Shown in pieces: positions 52,646 through 61,273 of a DNA stretch of 64,000 nt; the stretch's first letter is position 1, and every line of letters starts with the position of its first letter. The notes under the pieces were generated by a model. That model worked only from the letters and a program-made list of their open reading frames with translations, ran no database searches and was not told the DNA's origin. Where the stretch lies: assembly GCA_022072615.1 (NCBI GenBank), contig JAJVHS010000014.1, positions 26,951-90,950 of the forward strand, in the 5' to 3' direction. Source of the stretch: Phycisphaerales bacterium. GTDB taxonomy: Bacteria; Planctomycetota; Phycisphaerae; Phycisphaerales; UBA1924. The position numbers were made by a program, and so were the translations under genes.

Positions 52646-53305
52646 CTACTTGGGTTTTCGTAACATTGTCCACACCGCCGCGCCGCGGTGCTCGTGGCTC
52701 ATGATGTACCGATACGTGCGAAGCTGGTGGCGGCGGTTCTCGACCGCGGTGATCTTGAATCGCTTGCCCCAGACTCCGCCATCCGCGGCAAGACCCGATT
52801 CGGACAATGCCCGCGCGCTTCGTGACTTCGCCAGTCCGACGACGTGACGGATGTAGGCGTAGATCGGCTGGTTCCGCGTCTTCCCCGAGGCCCACGGCGG
52901 GTCCACGCACGCCCTGGTCGTTTCGATGGAAGCCCACGGGTTTGGACCCGTGGGCTTCCCCGCTGTCGACGGCAGCATGAATTTCGCCAGGATGTGGTAA
53001 TGGTGATCATCGACACAGCATGCGATGACCTGGATTCCCTGATGCACCAGCGAACCAACGATCTCATCGACGGCACGCCTCCGTGCCGCGAATACCAGCC
53101 GCACCGGCGCCGACATCAAGCGCCGAGAAGCCTCTCGCTGGGCAGCATAAGCCTCGATCGGAGGCGGATTGCGATAATCGCCTTCCACGTGCTCGCGATG
53201 GTGCCGTGACCGCCAGCCCCGGTCATCACCGCGGATCCACGTCCCGTACGTGTTCCCGTTGATGTGATACCACCCGTTCCATGCGTCCCGGATACGCACG
53301 TGCAT
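52646..53305 (-). CDS. RAYT-like (Y1/IS200-type) transposase relative
   Basis: 219 residues (MHVRIRDAWNGWYHINGN). VIACCVDDHHYHILAKF is a HUH motif (HxH) in the place of the Y1-transposase MPNHVHLL. GGVWGKRFKITAVENRRHQLRTYRYIMSHEHRGAAVW matches the C-terminal part of REP-associated tyrosine transposases (G.LW..RF...YI..NP). In the helix that should hold the catalytic Tyr I read VVGLAKSRSARALSE, without a Tyr, so it may be inactive or domesticated. A long palindrome sits in frame at 52928-52959. No transposon ends are visible. Confidence 0.65.
   Translation of the reverse strand: MHVRIRDAWNGWYHINGNTYGTWIRGDDRGWRSRHHREHVEGDYRNPPPIEAYAAQREASRRLMSAPVRLVFAARRRAVDEIVGSLVHQGIQVIACCVDDHHYHILAKFMLPSTAGKPTGPNPWASIETTRACVDPPWASGKTRNQPIYAYIRHVVGLAKSRSARALSESGLAADGGVWGKRFKITAVENRRHQLRTYRYIMSHEHRGAAVWTMLRKPK
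52928..52959. repeat. Long palindrome in frame inside the RAYT-like gene
   Basis: Perfect 14-bp arms (GGAAGCCCACGGGT and its complement) around a TTGG loop. Read in the frame of the minus-strand gene it gives GKPTGPNPWAS, placed between the HUH motif and the C-terminal part. It has the size and symmetry of a REP element. Confidence 0.75.
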
Positions 53306-53338
53306 GCGCCGAGTGTACAGTCGACTTCCAGCTTCTTC

Positions 53339-53830
53339 CTACACCGCCGGATCCAGCGGCGGACCGTGGAACTTCACTCCGTAGCGGCCGAAGATGCCGG
53401 CGATCTCGTCGGGGCCGGCCTTGGGGTTCTGCTTGAAGAGCGCGGCGTTCTCACGGAAGGGTTGCTCGAGGCCCGAGGGCGTGACCGAGATCAGCATGCG
53501 CGAGGGCGTCGTGCCGGCGTTCACGAACGTGTGCACGCTTCCGCGCGGGGCGAGGACGAACGACCCCGGGCCGCCCACGAACGTCCTGCCGTCAATGACA
53601 AACTTCACCGTTCCCTCGGCGACGTAGAAGTACTCGTCTTCACGCTCGTGGCTGTGCAGCGGCGGGCCGACGCCCGGCTCGGTGATGGCTTCGAAGACCG
53701 TGCACTGTCCGCCTGTGTGCGAGGCGTCGGCGAGGATGCGTGCTCGGTCGCCGACGATCGCGATCAGGTCACCGCCGTCCTTCGTGAGCGTGCATGCCTT
53801 GCAGGCGAGGGGGTCTGCGGAGTTTGTCAT
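53339..53830 (-). CDS. Cupin-domain protein
   Basis: 163 residues from the ATG at 53828-53830. The cupin motif 1 is PPLHSHEREDEYFYVAEGTVKF (His-His-Glu metal ligands), motif 2 is FVLAPRGSVHTFVNAG (His ligand). A single-domain double-stranded beta-helix. The gene runs convergent to none and stands alone between a RAYT-like gene and a DUF2585 gene. Enzyme activity (dioxygenase or isomerase) or sensing cannot be told. Confidence 0.85.
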   Translation of the reverse strand: MTNSADPLACKACTLTKDGGDLIAIVGDRARILADASHTGGQCTVFEAITEPGVGPPLHSHEREDEYFYVAEGTVKFVIDGRTFVGGPGSFVLAPRGSVHTFVNAGTTPSRMLISVTPSGLEQPFRENAALFKQNPKAGPDEIAGIFGRYGVKFHGPPLDPAV

Positions 53831-54012
53831 GACGGCGATCGTAGCTCTCGGATGAATTGCCGCTGATGACCGCGGAAAGACGCTGAGCATGGCCGCGCAT
53901 TCGTAGGGATCGCGCGGACCGCAATGGGCTGGATCGTGGAACCGCCGCCACCGGGACCGAGTATTCAATGCCGGCGCCCACTGGAGGGAGCTCGCGTCAC
54001 CGCGCGATGAAG

Positions 54013-54651
54013 TCACCGAGCCCAGGCCACCTCGTGCCCCTGCGTCTGCCATTGCTTGATCGCCTCGATCGGCCACACGAGCATGATCACGTTGAGCGTC
54101 AGGTTGTCCCTGATGGTCGCCAGCATGACGAGTTCGATGGCCATGAAGAGCAGCAGCGTCCACCTGACGCCGATGGCCCGGGCCGTGAAGAAGCCCGCGA
54201 TGCAGCACAGCACGTCGCCCACGGCGTTGATCACGCTGTCACCGAGGTAGTCAAGAGACATCGTCGCCGTCCGGTAGCGCTCGATCACCCAGGGCGAGTT
54301 CTCGGCGACTTCCCACGCGGCGGCGAGCAGGACCGCGGCGACGAGCCGCCAGCGCACGGGGAAACGCGAGGCCAGCCCGGTGACTCGGCCCACCGCGCCC
54401 GTGGTGATCCACGCGAAGAAGCACCAGAACAGCAGGCCGTGGGAGAAATGGCTCGCGCTGTAGGGGTCGAGCAGGTGCTGGGAACAGTGGCTGGTCCAGA
54501 CGGAGGACTTCCAGAGGTCCGGCTCGCCACATTCGCACCACCAGATGCGGCCTTCGAAGCGCATCGCGACGACCATGAGCGCCACGGTCGCAAGGATGCA
54601 CAGGAGAGAAGCCCACGAGATCACGCCCCGATTCGCCCCGGCTGTCGTCAT
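54013..54651 (-). CDS. DUF2585 (UPF0314) membrane protein
   Basis: 212 residues. Several TMs with conserved WWCECGEPDLWKSSVWTSHCSQHLLDPYSASHFSHGLLF and AWEVAENSPWVIERYR followed by SLDYLGDSVINAVGD. These strings match the DUF2585/UPF0314 pattern. Function unknown; found in scattered bacteria. Confidence 0.85.
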   Translation of the reverse strand: MTTAGANRGVISWASLLCILATVALMVVAMRFEGRIWWCECGEPDLWKSSVWTSHCSQHLLDPYSASHFSHGLLFWCFFAWITTGAVGRVTGLASRFPVRWRLVAAVLLAAAWEVAENSPWVIERYRTATMSLDYLGDSVINAVGDVLCCIAGFFTARAIGVRWTLLLFMAIELVMLATIRDNLTLNVIMLVWPIEAIKQWQTQGHEVAWAR

Positions 54652-54780
54652 GCACGAGGTATCGAACCGTGCGCGGCGATCGCACGAGGAATCAGCCCGC
54701 GCCAGACCGGCGCATCACCGCGGCGGGACGATCGACCGCCGGTCGCCGCGCCGGATGGCGTCACAGGATGTCAGTGGGGC

Positions 54781-55056
54781 TCAGCGGCCGGAATTCCGAG
54801 CGTTGCGCTCGTTCTGGTCGCCCAGGACAAGGCCGCCCAGGCCGCCGATGACGGCGCCGATGGCCGCACCCTTGCCCATGTCGCCGCTGAGGCTGCCGAT
54901 GGCCATGCCGCCCAGCGCGCCCAGCGCCGCGCCGCTGAGGGCGCCCTCGCCGGCGTTGTTGCAGCCGGCGGTGCCCAGCCCCGCCAGCCCGACCACCATG
55001 ACCGCCACAGAACGGTGCCAGCCGCCACGCCTCCCCCGAACCGCTGAACGAACCAT
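54781..55056 (-). CDS. Glycine-zipper lipoprotein
   Basis: 91 residues. The signal ends in VVGLAGLGTAGCNNAG, a weak lipobox with Cys near residue 32. It is followed by a glycine zipper (LSGAALGALGGMAIGSLSG, GKGAAIGAVIGGLGGLVLG) of the 17-kDa surface-antigen/SlyB type. The C-terminal DQNERNARNSGR is polar. Presumably an outer-membrane stabilising lipoprotein. Confidence 0.82.
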   Translation of the reverse strand: MVRSAVRGRRGGWHRSVAVMVVGLAGLGTAGCNNAGEGALSGAALGALGGMAIGSLSGDMGKGAAIGAVIGGLGGLVLGDQNERNARNSGR

Positions 55057-55218
55057 GGCCGCCTCCTTGAGCGCCGAATTCCTCGGCGAATCGCATCAAT
55101 CCTTCGGCCCGCCGCGAGCGGGCCTCAATCTCCGTCCACGAGATGGTACGTGGGAGACGCAGCGCAGTTTCACGCCCAGGGGCGCGCAAGTTATGAATTC
55201 CTAGCTTTTTGGTGATAC

Positions 55219-56394
55219 CTATCGTATTCCTATCATATCTCGAACGATCGATGCCATTCGCCGGTCAAAGAACTCCTCGCCGAAAGTCTCCGCATGGCGA
55301 CGGCAGTCAGTGGGTTGCACCGAGCCAAGTGACGCCGCGGCCCGAGCGATGGACGCGGATTCCGGGTTGTCGAAGAACCGGCCGGTCAGTCCGTCGATGA
55401 CGGTTTCGAGCGCCCCGCCGGCTCGCCGGGCCACGACCGGACAGCCGCAGGCCTGGGCTTCGACCGCGACGATCCCGAAGTCCTCGATCTGCGGGAACAG
55501 GAGGAGGGCCGCCCGGCGGTAGAGCTCCCGCAACCCCTCGTCGGGAACGCGTCCGAGGAACTCGACGCCCGGGCCCGTGTATCGCGAGCGGAGCTGGGGC
55601 AGGATCGACCCGGTGCCCGCCACGACGATCTTCACGCCGGCGAGCCGCGCCGCTTCGATCGCCAAGTCCGGGCGCTTGTACGGCTCGAGTGCCCCGGCGA
55701 AGAGCCAGAAGTTTTCCCGGCGCCGCGCGGGATCGACGGTGAAGTAGCCGGTTCGAACCGGTGGATGCACGACGGTGCTCGGCCGCCCGTAACAGCGCTC
55801 GATGAGCCGGGCCGTATGCCGCGAATTGGCGATGAAGCTTGTGACGTGCCGGCTGGTGGCGGCATCCCATCGCCTGAGGAACGGCCCGGCGAGAGCCAGG
55901 CCCGCCGAGGCGAGGCGCCCCTGCGCGGCGTACTGGTCCTGCTGCGACCACAGATACCGCGGCGGCGTGTGGCAGTAGCACAGGTGCGGCACGCCGGGCG
56001 GGGCCTGCACGCCCTTGACCGCGGCCGAGCTTGTCGAGAGCACCAGGTCGATGGGCGCGCGACGGTGTTCATCGCCGATGCTGCGCGAGAGATCGGCGAC
56101 GGCTCGGGGGTACAGCGGCAGGAGGTGGCGGCGCAGCCGCGTCGCCGCGTAGGGAAGCTCCTGGAGCGAGCTGGTGCGCACGCTCAGCGCGTCCACCGCG
56201 GGCGCGACCGGGCGGCCGTCGGAGACCATCACCCACAGTCCCGCGGGCTGGTGCCGGTCCCGCACGAGCCTGGCGAGCCGGTCGAGCACGGCCTCGCCGC
56301 CGCGGTAGCCGCAGAGCCAGTCGTGGACCAGGGCCACCCGCGCTCGAACCGGGGTACCGACAGCGTGGACGGAATTATCTGGTTCAACAGACAT
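55219..56394 (-). CDS. Glycosyltransferase family 4 protein
   Basis: 391 residues from the ATG at 56392-56394; a longer version starts at 56421, almost touching the divergent amidohydrolase gene. RVALVHDWLCGYRGGEAVLDRL is a GT4 N-terminal Rossmann start, CYCHTPPRYLW is typical of mannosyltransferases, ENFWLFAGALEPYKRPDLAIEA the start of the C-terminal nucleotide-sugar domain and PQIEDFGIVAVEAQACGCPVVA the E-x7-E motif. Retaining enzyme with a GDP- or UDP-sugar donor. Acceptor unknown. Confidence 0.88.
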   Translation of the reverse strand: MSVEPDNSVHAVGTPVRARVALVHDWLCGYRGGEAVLDRLARLVRDRHQPAGLWVMVSDGRPVAPAVDALSVRTSSLQELPYAATRLRRHLLPLYPRAVADLSRSIGDEHRRAPIDLVLSTSSAAVKGVQAPPGVPHLCYCHTPPRYLWSQQDQYAAQGRLASAGLALAGPFLRRWDAATSRHVTSFIANSRHTARLIERCYGRPSTVVHPPVRTGYFTVDPARRRENFWLFAGALEPYKRPDLAIEAARLAGVKIVVAGTGSILPQLRSRYTGPGVEFLGRVPDEGLRELYRRAALLLFPQIEDFGIVAVEAQACGCPVVARRAGGALETVIDGLTGRFFDNPESASIARAAASLGSVQPTDCRRHAETFGEEFFDRRMASIVRDMIGIR

Positions 56395-56427
56395 TGGGGA
56401 TGCGGCAAAAGCGTCTACCATCCGGGC

Positions 56428-57543
56428 ATGTCGAGCGCCGCGAATCAGTCAACGCCGCAGGCTCCTCCGGCGGGTCGCGACCAGAACAACCTGCTCGGGC
56501 TGGACTACCGAGCCGAGGCCGGCCGGCTCGCCAAACCGGTGCGGCCGATCATCGACGTTCACACGCACATCGTTGGCGGGGAGGCGGCGCGGGTGTACGG
56601 GGAGGTCGCCGCGACCTTCGGCGTCAACCTGACGTACTCGCAGACGCCGCTGCCGGACGTGGAGCCGGTCCGGGACGTGCTCGGCGACCGGATCCGCTTC
56701 ATCGCGTGCCCGACGTGGGGCGCGACGGACCGGGGCTTCGCGTTCCGCCAGGGGTATGTGAACGACCTGCCGATCTTCCGCGACCGCTACGGCGCGAAGA
56801 TGATGAAGATCTGGAACGCGCCGCGGCTCCGGGATTTCTTCCCCGGGAAGGAGGGCGCGGACCTGGTTACGTTCGACGGGGCGTGGCGTGTCCGCCAGCT
56901 CGAGGCGGCTCGGGACCTGGGAATGTCGGTCATGGTGCACGTGGCGGACCCCGACACGTGGTTCTCGACCAAGTACTCCGACGCGTCCAAGTACGGCGCC
57001 AAGCGCGACCACTACATCGGCCTGGAGAAGATGCTCGACCGCTTCGACATGAAGTGGGTGGCGGCGCACATGGGCGGCTGGCCCGAGGACCTGGCGTTCC
57101 TCGACGGCCTGCTGGAGCGTCATCCGAATCTGCACCTGGACTGCTCGGCCACCAAGTGGATCGTGCGCGAGATCTCGCGGCACCCGGTCGACCGGTTCCG
57201 CGCGTTCATGAACCGCTGGAAGGGACGGATCCTCTTCGGGTCCGACATCGTGACATCGGACGACCATGTCCGGCCGGTGAAGCACAACCCCGCTCATCCC
57301 AAGTCCGACCAGGCGAGCAGCCCGCAGGCGGCGTTCGACCTGTACGCGAGCCGCTACTGGGCGCTCAGAATCCTGCTGGAGACGGGGTACGAGGGGCCGT
57401 CACCGATCGCCGACGGCGACCTGATGATGGTCGACCCGGCAGCGTTCGACCAGTGGTCGTCGCCGCGCCTGCGCGGGTTCTCGCTCGACAAGGATGTGCT
57501 CGGCGAGTTGTACCGCGGCACGGCCGAGCGGGTCCTGGGGTGA
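56428..57543 (+). CDS. Amidohydrolase (PF04909 type)
   Basis: 371 residues from the ATG at 56428. IIDVHTHIVGG holds the HxH metal ligands; later MVHVADP, AHMGGWPEDL and ILFGSDIVTSDD supply other His and the Asp expected for the metal-dependent TIM barrel. Members include decarboxylases and hydrolases of cyclic acids; the substrate here is not clear. Transcribed toward folE2. Confidence 0.85.
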   Translation: MSSAANQSTPQAPPAGRDQNNLLGLDYRAEAGRLAKPVRPIIDVHTHIVGGEAARVYGEVAATFGVNLTYSQTPLPDVEPVRDVLGDRIRFIACPTWGATDRGFAFRQGYVNDLPIFRDRYGAKMMKIWNAPRLRDFFPGKEGADLVTFDGAWRVRQLEAARDLGMSVMVHVADPDTWFSTKYSDASKYGAKRDHYIGLEKMLDRFDMKWVAAHMGGWPEDLAFLDGLLERHPNLHLDCSATKWIVREISRHPVDRFRAFMNRWKGRILFGSDIVTSDDHVRPVKHNPAHPKSDQASSPQAAFDLYASRYWALRILLETGYEGPSPIADGDLMMVDPAAFDQWSSPRLRGFSLDKDVLGELYRGTAERVLG

Positions 57544-57691
57544 TGACCGGGCCGGCGACCGACGCGGCGGCGGTCGCTCCCTCACAGCCCCCGATCCGAG
57601 CACCGCAAATTGTTGGCTTTTCGCAGCGTCCGACCCGGTCCGGGCATCGAAGGCATGGGCGCACAGCCATATGCTTTCCACGGATTTCACC

Positions 57692-58594
57692 ATGCCAAAA
57701 GCCAACGGGCACATTCAGAAGGCGGCTCGGCCGGCGAAGCGCCGCCGCACCTCCGGAGTCACGGCCAAGCCGCAGGCATCCGGGACGGTCGCGCCGAAGG
57801 CGATGCCGGACGTTCAAGCCTCCTCGGACCCCCGCAACGTGGCGATCGACCGCGTCGGCGTGAAGGACGTGACGTACCCGCTGCGGCTGCGGGAGCGCGA
57901 CGGCGGCGAGCAGAGCACGGTCGCGACGGTCAACATGTACGTGTCGCTCCCCCACCACCAGAAGGGGACGCACATGAGCCGCTTCCTGGAGGTGCTGAAC
58001 GATCAGACCAAGGGGCCGCTCCGCCCGGACACGATCGTCAGGGTCGCCAGGGACATCTGCAACAAGCTGCACGCGGAAGAGGCGCACTTCGAGGCGTCGT
58101 TCACGTACTTCATCCGCAAGCCGGCCCCGGTGACCGGGATGATCGGCCTGATGGACTACCGGGTGACGTTCGAGTGCATGGCAAACCATCACGACGATTT
58201 CGTGATGACGGTGTCCGCGCCCGCGACGAGCCTGTGCCCGTGCTCGAAGGAAATCAGCCTGTACGGGGCTCACAACCAGCGCTGCCGGATCGAGGCCAAG
58301 GTCCGCTTCGACGGGACGCTGTGGATCGAGGACTTGGTCGAGCTTCTGGAATCGGCCGCGTCGAGCCCGGTGTTCGCTGTCCTCAAACGACCGGACGAGA
58401 AGTGGGTCACCGAGAAGGCCTTCGATAATCCCAAGTTCGTCGAGGACATCGTCCGCGACCTAGCCCTCGCGCTCAACCGCGAGGACCGCATCACGTGGTA
58501 CTCGATCAACTCGGAGAATTTCGAGTCGATCCACAACCACAATGCGTACGCGCAGATCACGCGGAGCAAGCGGGCGATCCCGGCGTCGGGCTGA
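57692..58594 (+). CDS. folE2: GTP cyclohydrolase FolE2 (type IB)
   Basis: 300 residues from the ATG at 57692; the ATG at 57671 is an alternative. VATVNMYVSLPHHQKGTHMSRF, FECMANHHDDFVMTVSAPATSLCPCSKEISLYGAHNQR (family Cys and metal-binding region) and NFESIHNHNAYA are the FolE2 signatures. It makes 7,8-dihydroneopterin triphosphate for folate, a zinc-independent alternative to FolE. The N-terminal 45 residues are Lys/Arg/Ala-rich and not conserved. Confidence 0.93.
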   Translation: MPKANGHIQKAARPAKRRRTSGVTAKPQASGTVAPKAMPDVQASSDPRNVAIDRVGVKDVTYPLRLRERDGGEQSTVATVNMYVSLPHHQKGTHMSRFLEVLNDQTKGPLRPDTIVRVARDICNKLHAEEAHFEASFTYFIRKPAPVTGMIGLMDYRVTFECMANHHDDFVMTVSAPATSLCPCSKEISLYGAHNQRCRIEAKVRFDGTLWIEDLVELLESAASSPVFAVLKRPDEKWVTEKAFDNPKFVEDIVRDLALALNREDRITWYSINSENFESIHNHNAYAQITRSKRAIPASG

Positions 58595-58730
58595 CCGCAG
58601 GGCCCGGCCGCGATCCGTCACCGCGATCGGCGGGTCGATCTTCGCCCCGGGCACGCCCGCAGGCCGATGTATGATCCTGCGGCCGCCCGTGGAGGGGCGA
58701 GCCGGACAGGGGGCCGCCAGCCCGCACGCG

Positions 58731-61271
58731 ATGTCGATGCTCAAGACCCTGCTGCCGCGGATGTTCCACCGCCGGGTGCTGCTGCTCCTGACGGCGATGG
58801 GTATCGCCCTGTCCGCGCTGGGGTTCCAGATCGTGCGGGTCGCGGCGGCCCGCGGCGATTCGGCGCTGGCGGCGGCGGAGTCAAAGCTCATCCGCCGCCA
58901 GATGACGCCGACGGTTCGCGGGCGGATCCTCGACCGCAAGGGACGGATCCTGGCGCAGGACAAGCCCAGCTACGACGTCGCCATCACCTACGAAGTCCTC
59001 GCCGAGACGTGGCCGACCGACCGCGCCGGTCGCTTTGTCCGCCGGGCCTACCGCGAGCAGTGGCCGGACCTGACCGCCTCGCAGCGCGAGGAGCTGATCA
59101 CCCGGGCCGCGGCCGTGTACCGCGACCACGTCTCCCGGGGTTTCCTGCGCGTCTCCCAGGCCACCGGCGTTCCCGTCGACCAGCTCGTGGCCGCGGGCAG
59201 GGAGGCGCTCGAAACCGTCCGCCGGATGCACGCCTCGGTGTCCGACCGCCGGCGCCGGAGCGATCTCGACGCATTCCGGGCACGCAACCGCCGCGAGCCC
59301 GACGCGGAGGAACTTCGCACCATCGAACGACGCGCCGGGGCCCCCATACGCGAGATGTCGCAGGCACGGGTCATCCTCCCGCGCGTTCCCGACGCCGCGG
59401 CCTTCGCGCTCCGCGACCTTGCCGACGAGCAGATCGATCTGCGGCCGCTCGGCGACGACCCGGGAGCGCGAGCCGACGACCGCGTGGAACTGGTTCCCGG
59501 GCTTCGGGTGTTCGACACCGGCGACCGGGATTACCCGCTCGATTCGATGGAGATCGAGGTGGACCTGACCCAGCTTCCGACGCCCATCCGCGGCAACGGA
59601 AAGGAGCGGGTGTTCCTGGAGGGCGTCGCGTCGCACCTGATCGGGTGGATGCGCGAGGTGTGGGTGGACGACGAGCACGCACGCCGCGACCTGCTCAAGA
59701 ACTCGCCGTCGGAGGAGGCCCGGGCGGTGCTCGACCTGCCCGACGGCACTACCAAGGACCGCGGGGAGTACATCGAGGGCGACCGGGTCGGCCAGGCGGG
59801 GGTGGAGGGCGCGATGGAGGCGACGCTCCGCGGCCTGCGGGGCATGCGCACGCGCTCGGTCGATTCGGGCGTCACGCAGGAGATCCCCCCCGAACCCGGG
59901 CGGGACGTGCAGCTGTCGATCGACATCATGCTCCAGGCCCGGGTCCAGGCGGCGATGACGCCGACGGTCGGGCTCGCCAAGGTCCAGGACTGGCATCGTT
60001 CCGCGACCGAACCGGCGAACCCGACGATGCCCGCGGGAACACCGATCAACGGCGCGGCGGTCGTCGTCGACGTCGACACCGGCGAGATCCTGGCGATGGT
60101 TTCGACGCCGCCCGCGCCCCAGCGCCTGCGCCGCGACGACCCCGAGGCGGTCTTCGATGATCCGCTGAACCTGCCGTACCTCAACCGCGCGATCGACCGG
60201 CCTTACCCGCCCGGGTCGATCGTCAAGCCGCTGATGTTCGTCGAGGCGGTGCGCCGGGGGTCGATCCGGGCCGACGAGCAGATCGAGTGCACCGGCCACC
60301 TGCTGCCCAACCAGCCCAACATGCTCCAGTGCTGGATCTGGAAACGGTACAAGCAGACGCACTCGTCCCAGCTTGAGCACGATCTCGCCGGCGCCGACGC
60401 CATCATGGTGTCGTGCAACATCTTCTTCTTCACGCTCGGCCGGCGAATGGGCGTTGACGGGATCACGACCGCTTACCGCGACTTCGGCGTGGGGCGCGTG
60501 TGGGACCTGAGCATCGGACCCGAGAACGGCGGGTTCATCGGACGGCCCGTCGGCGATCCGCTCGAACTGGGCGACGCGATCCAGATGGGCATCGGTCAGG
60601 GGCCGATCACGTGGACGCCGCTCCACGCGGCGTGCGCGTACGCGACGCTGGCCCGCGGCGGCGTGGTCGTCCGACCCTCGATCATCCGCCACGACCGCCG
60701 CCACGCCCGAGCGACCACCGAGCTCGATCTCCCCCCGGCCGCCGTGTCGGTCGCGCTCGAGGGGCTGCGGCGCTCGGTGAACGAGGAACTGGGGTCCGGG
60801 CACGCGATCTCGTACTACCGCAACGGCGTGCGCGAGAGCGAACCGACGTTCAACACCCGCGGCGTGCGCGTGATCGGCAAGACGGGGACCGCGACGGCCC
60901 CGGACCTCAAGCTCGCCAGGGCCGAGAGCGGCGAGAAGATCGAGGAAGAAACGCCCGAGGGCGAGAGCGACGGTGTCAACGCGTCCGAAGCCAGGCGCGT
61001 GAACAAGCAGGGGGTCGAGGTCGTCCGTTCCGGCGACCATTCGTGGTTCGTGGTGCTCGCCGGGCGCGAGGGCGAGAGCCCGCGGTACGCGATCGCGGTG
61101 GTGATGGAATACGCGGGCAGCGGCGGCCGCGTGTCGGGACCGATCTGCAACCAGATCGTCAAGGCGCTGGTGGCGGAGGGCTATCTCCAGCCCGTCGACG
61201 CTCCGTCACCGGGCGCCTCCGACGACCCGCCGGCGGATGAAAACAACTCCGACGAACAGGAGAACGGATAA
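58731..61271 (+). CDS. mrdA: Penicillin-binding protein 2 (elongasome transpeptidase), enlarged
   Basis: 846 residues from the ATG at 58731. One N-terminal TM, then PTVRGRILDRKGRILAQDKPSYDV (PBP2-type pedestal). The transpeptidase motifs are SxxK in PPGSIVKPLMF, SxN in VSCN and KTG in GKTGTA. PBP2 is usually about 600-650 residues; the pedestal region from 100 to 400 is enlarged with Arg/Asp-rich stretches (DRRRRSDLDAFRARNRREPD). It is followed by rodA, so it makes the lateral wall with RodA. The C-terminal tail is Asp/Glu/Asn-rich. Confidence 0.92.
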   Translation: MSMLKTLLPRMFHRRVLLLLTAMGIALSALGFQIVRVAAARGDSALAAAESKLIRRQMTPTVRGRILDRKGRILAQDKPSYDVAITYEVLAETWPTDRAGRFVRRAYREQWPDLTASQREELITRAAAVYRDHVSRGFLRVSQATGVPVDQLVAAGREALETVRRMHASVSDRRRRSDLDAFRARNRREPDAEELRTIERRAGAPIREMSQARVILPRVPDAAAFALRDLADEQIDLRPLGDDPGARADDRVELVPGLRVFDTGDRDYPLDSMEIEVDLTQLPTPIRGNGKERVFLEGVASHLIGWMREVWVDDEHARRDLLKNSPSEEARAVLDLPDGTTKDRGEYIEGDRVGQAGVEGAMEATLRGLRGMRTRSVDSGVTQEIPPEPGRDVQLSIDIMLQARVQAAMTPTVGLAKVQDWHRSATEPANPTMPAGTPINGAAVVVDVDTGEILAMVSTPPAPQRLRRDDPEAVFDDPLNLPYLNRAIDRPYPPGSIVKPLMFVEAVRRGSIRADEQIECTGHLLPNQPNMLQCWIWKRYKQTHSSQLEHDLAGADAIMVSCNIFFFTLGRRMGVDGITTAYRDFGVGRVWDLSIGPENGGFIGRPVGDPLELGDAIQMGIGQGPITWTPLHAACAYATLARGGVVVRPSIIRHDRRHARATTELDLPPAAVSVALEGLRRSVNEELGSGHAISYYRNGVRESEPTFNTRGVRVIGKTGTATAPDLKLARAESGEKIEEETPEGESDGVNASEARRVNKQGVEVVRSGDHSWFVVLAGREGESPRYAIAVVMEYAGSGGRVSGPICNQIVKALVAEGYLQPVDAPSPGASDDPPADENNSDEQENG

Positions 61272-61273
61272 CC

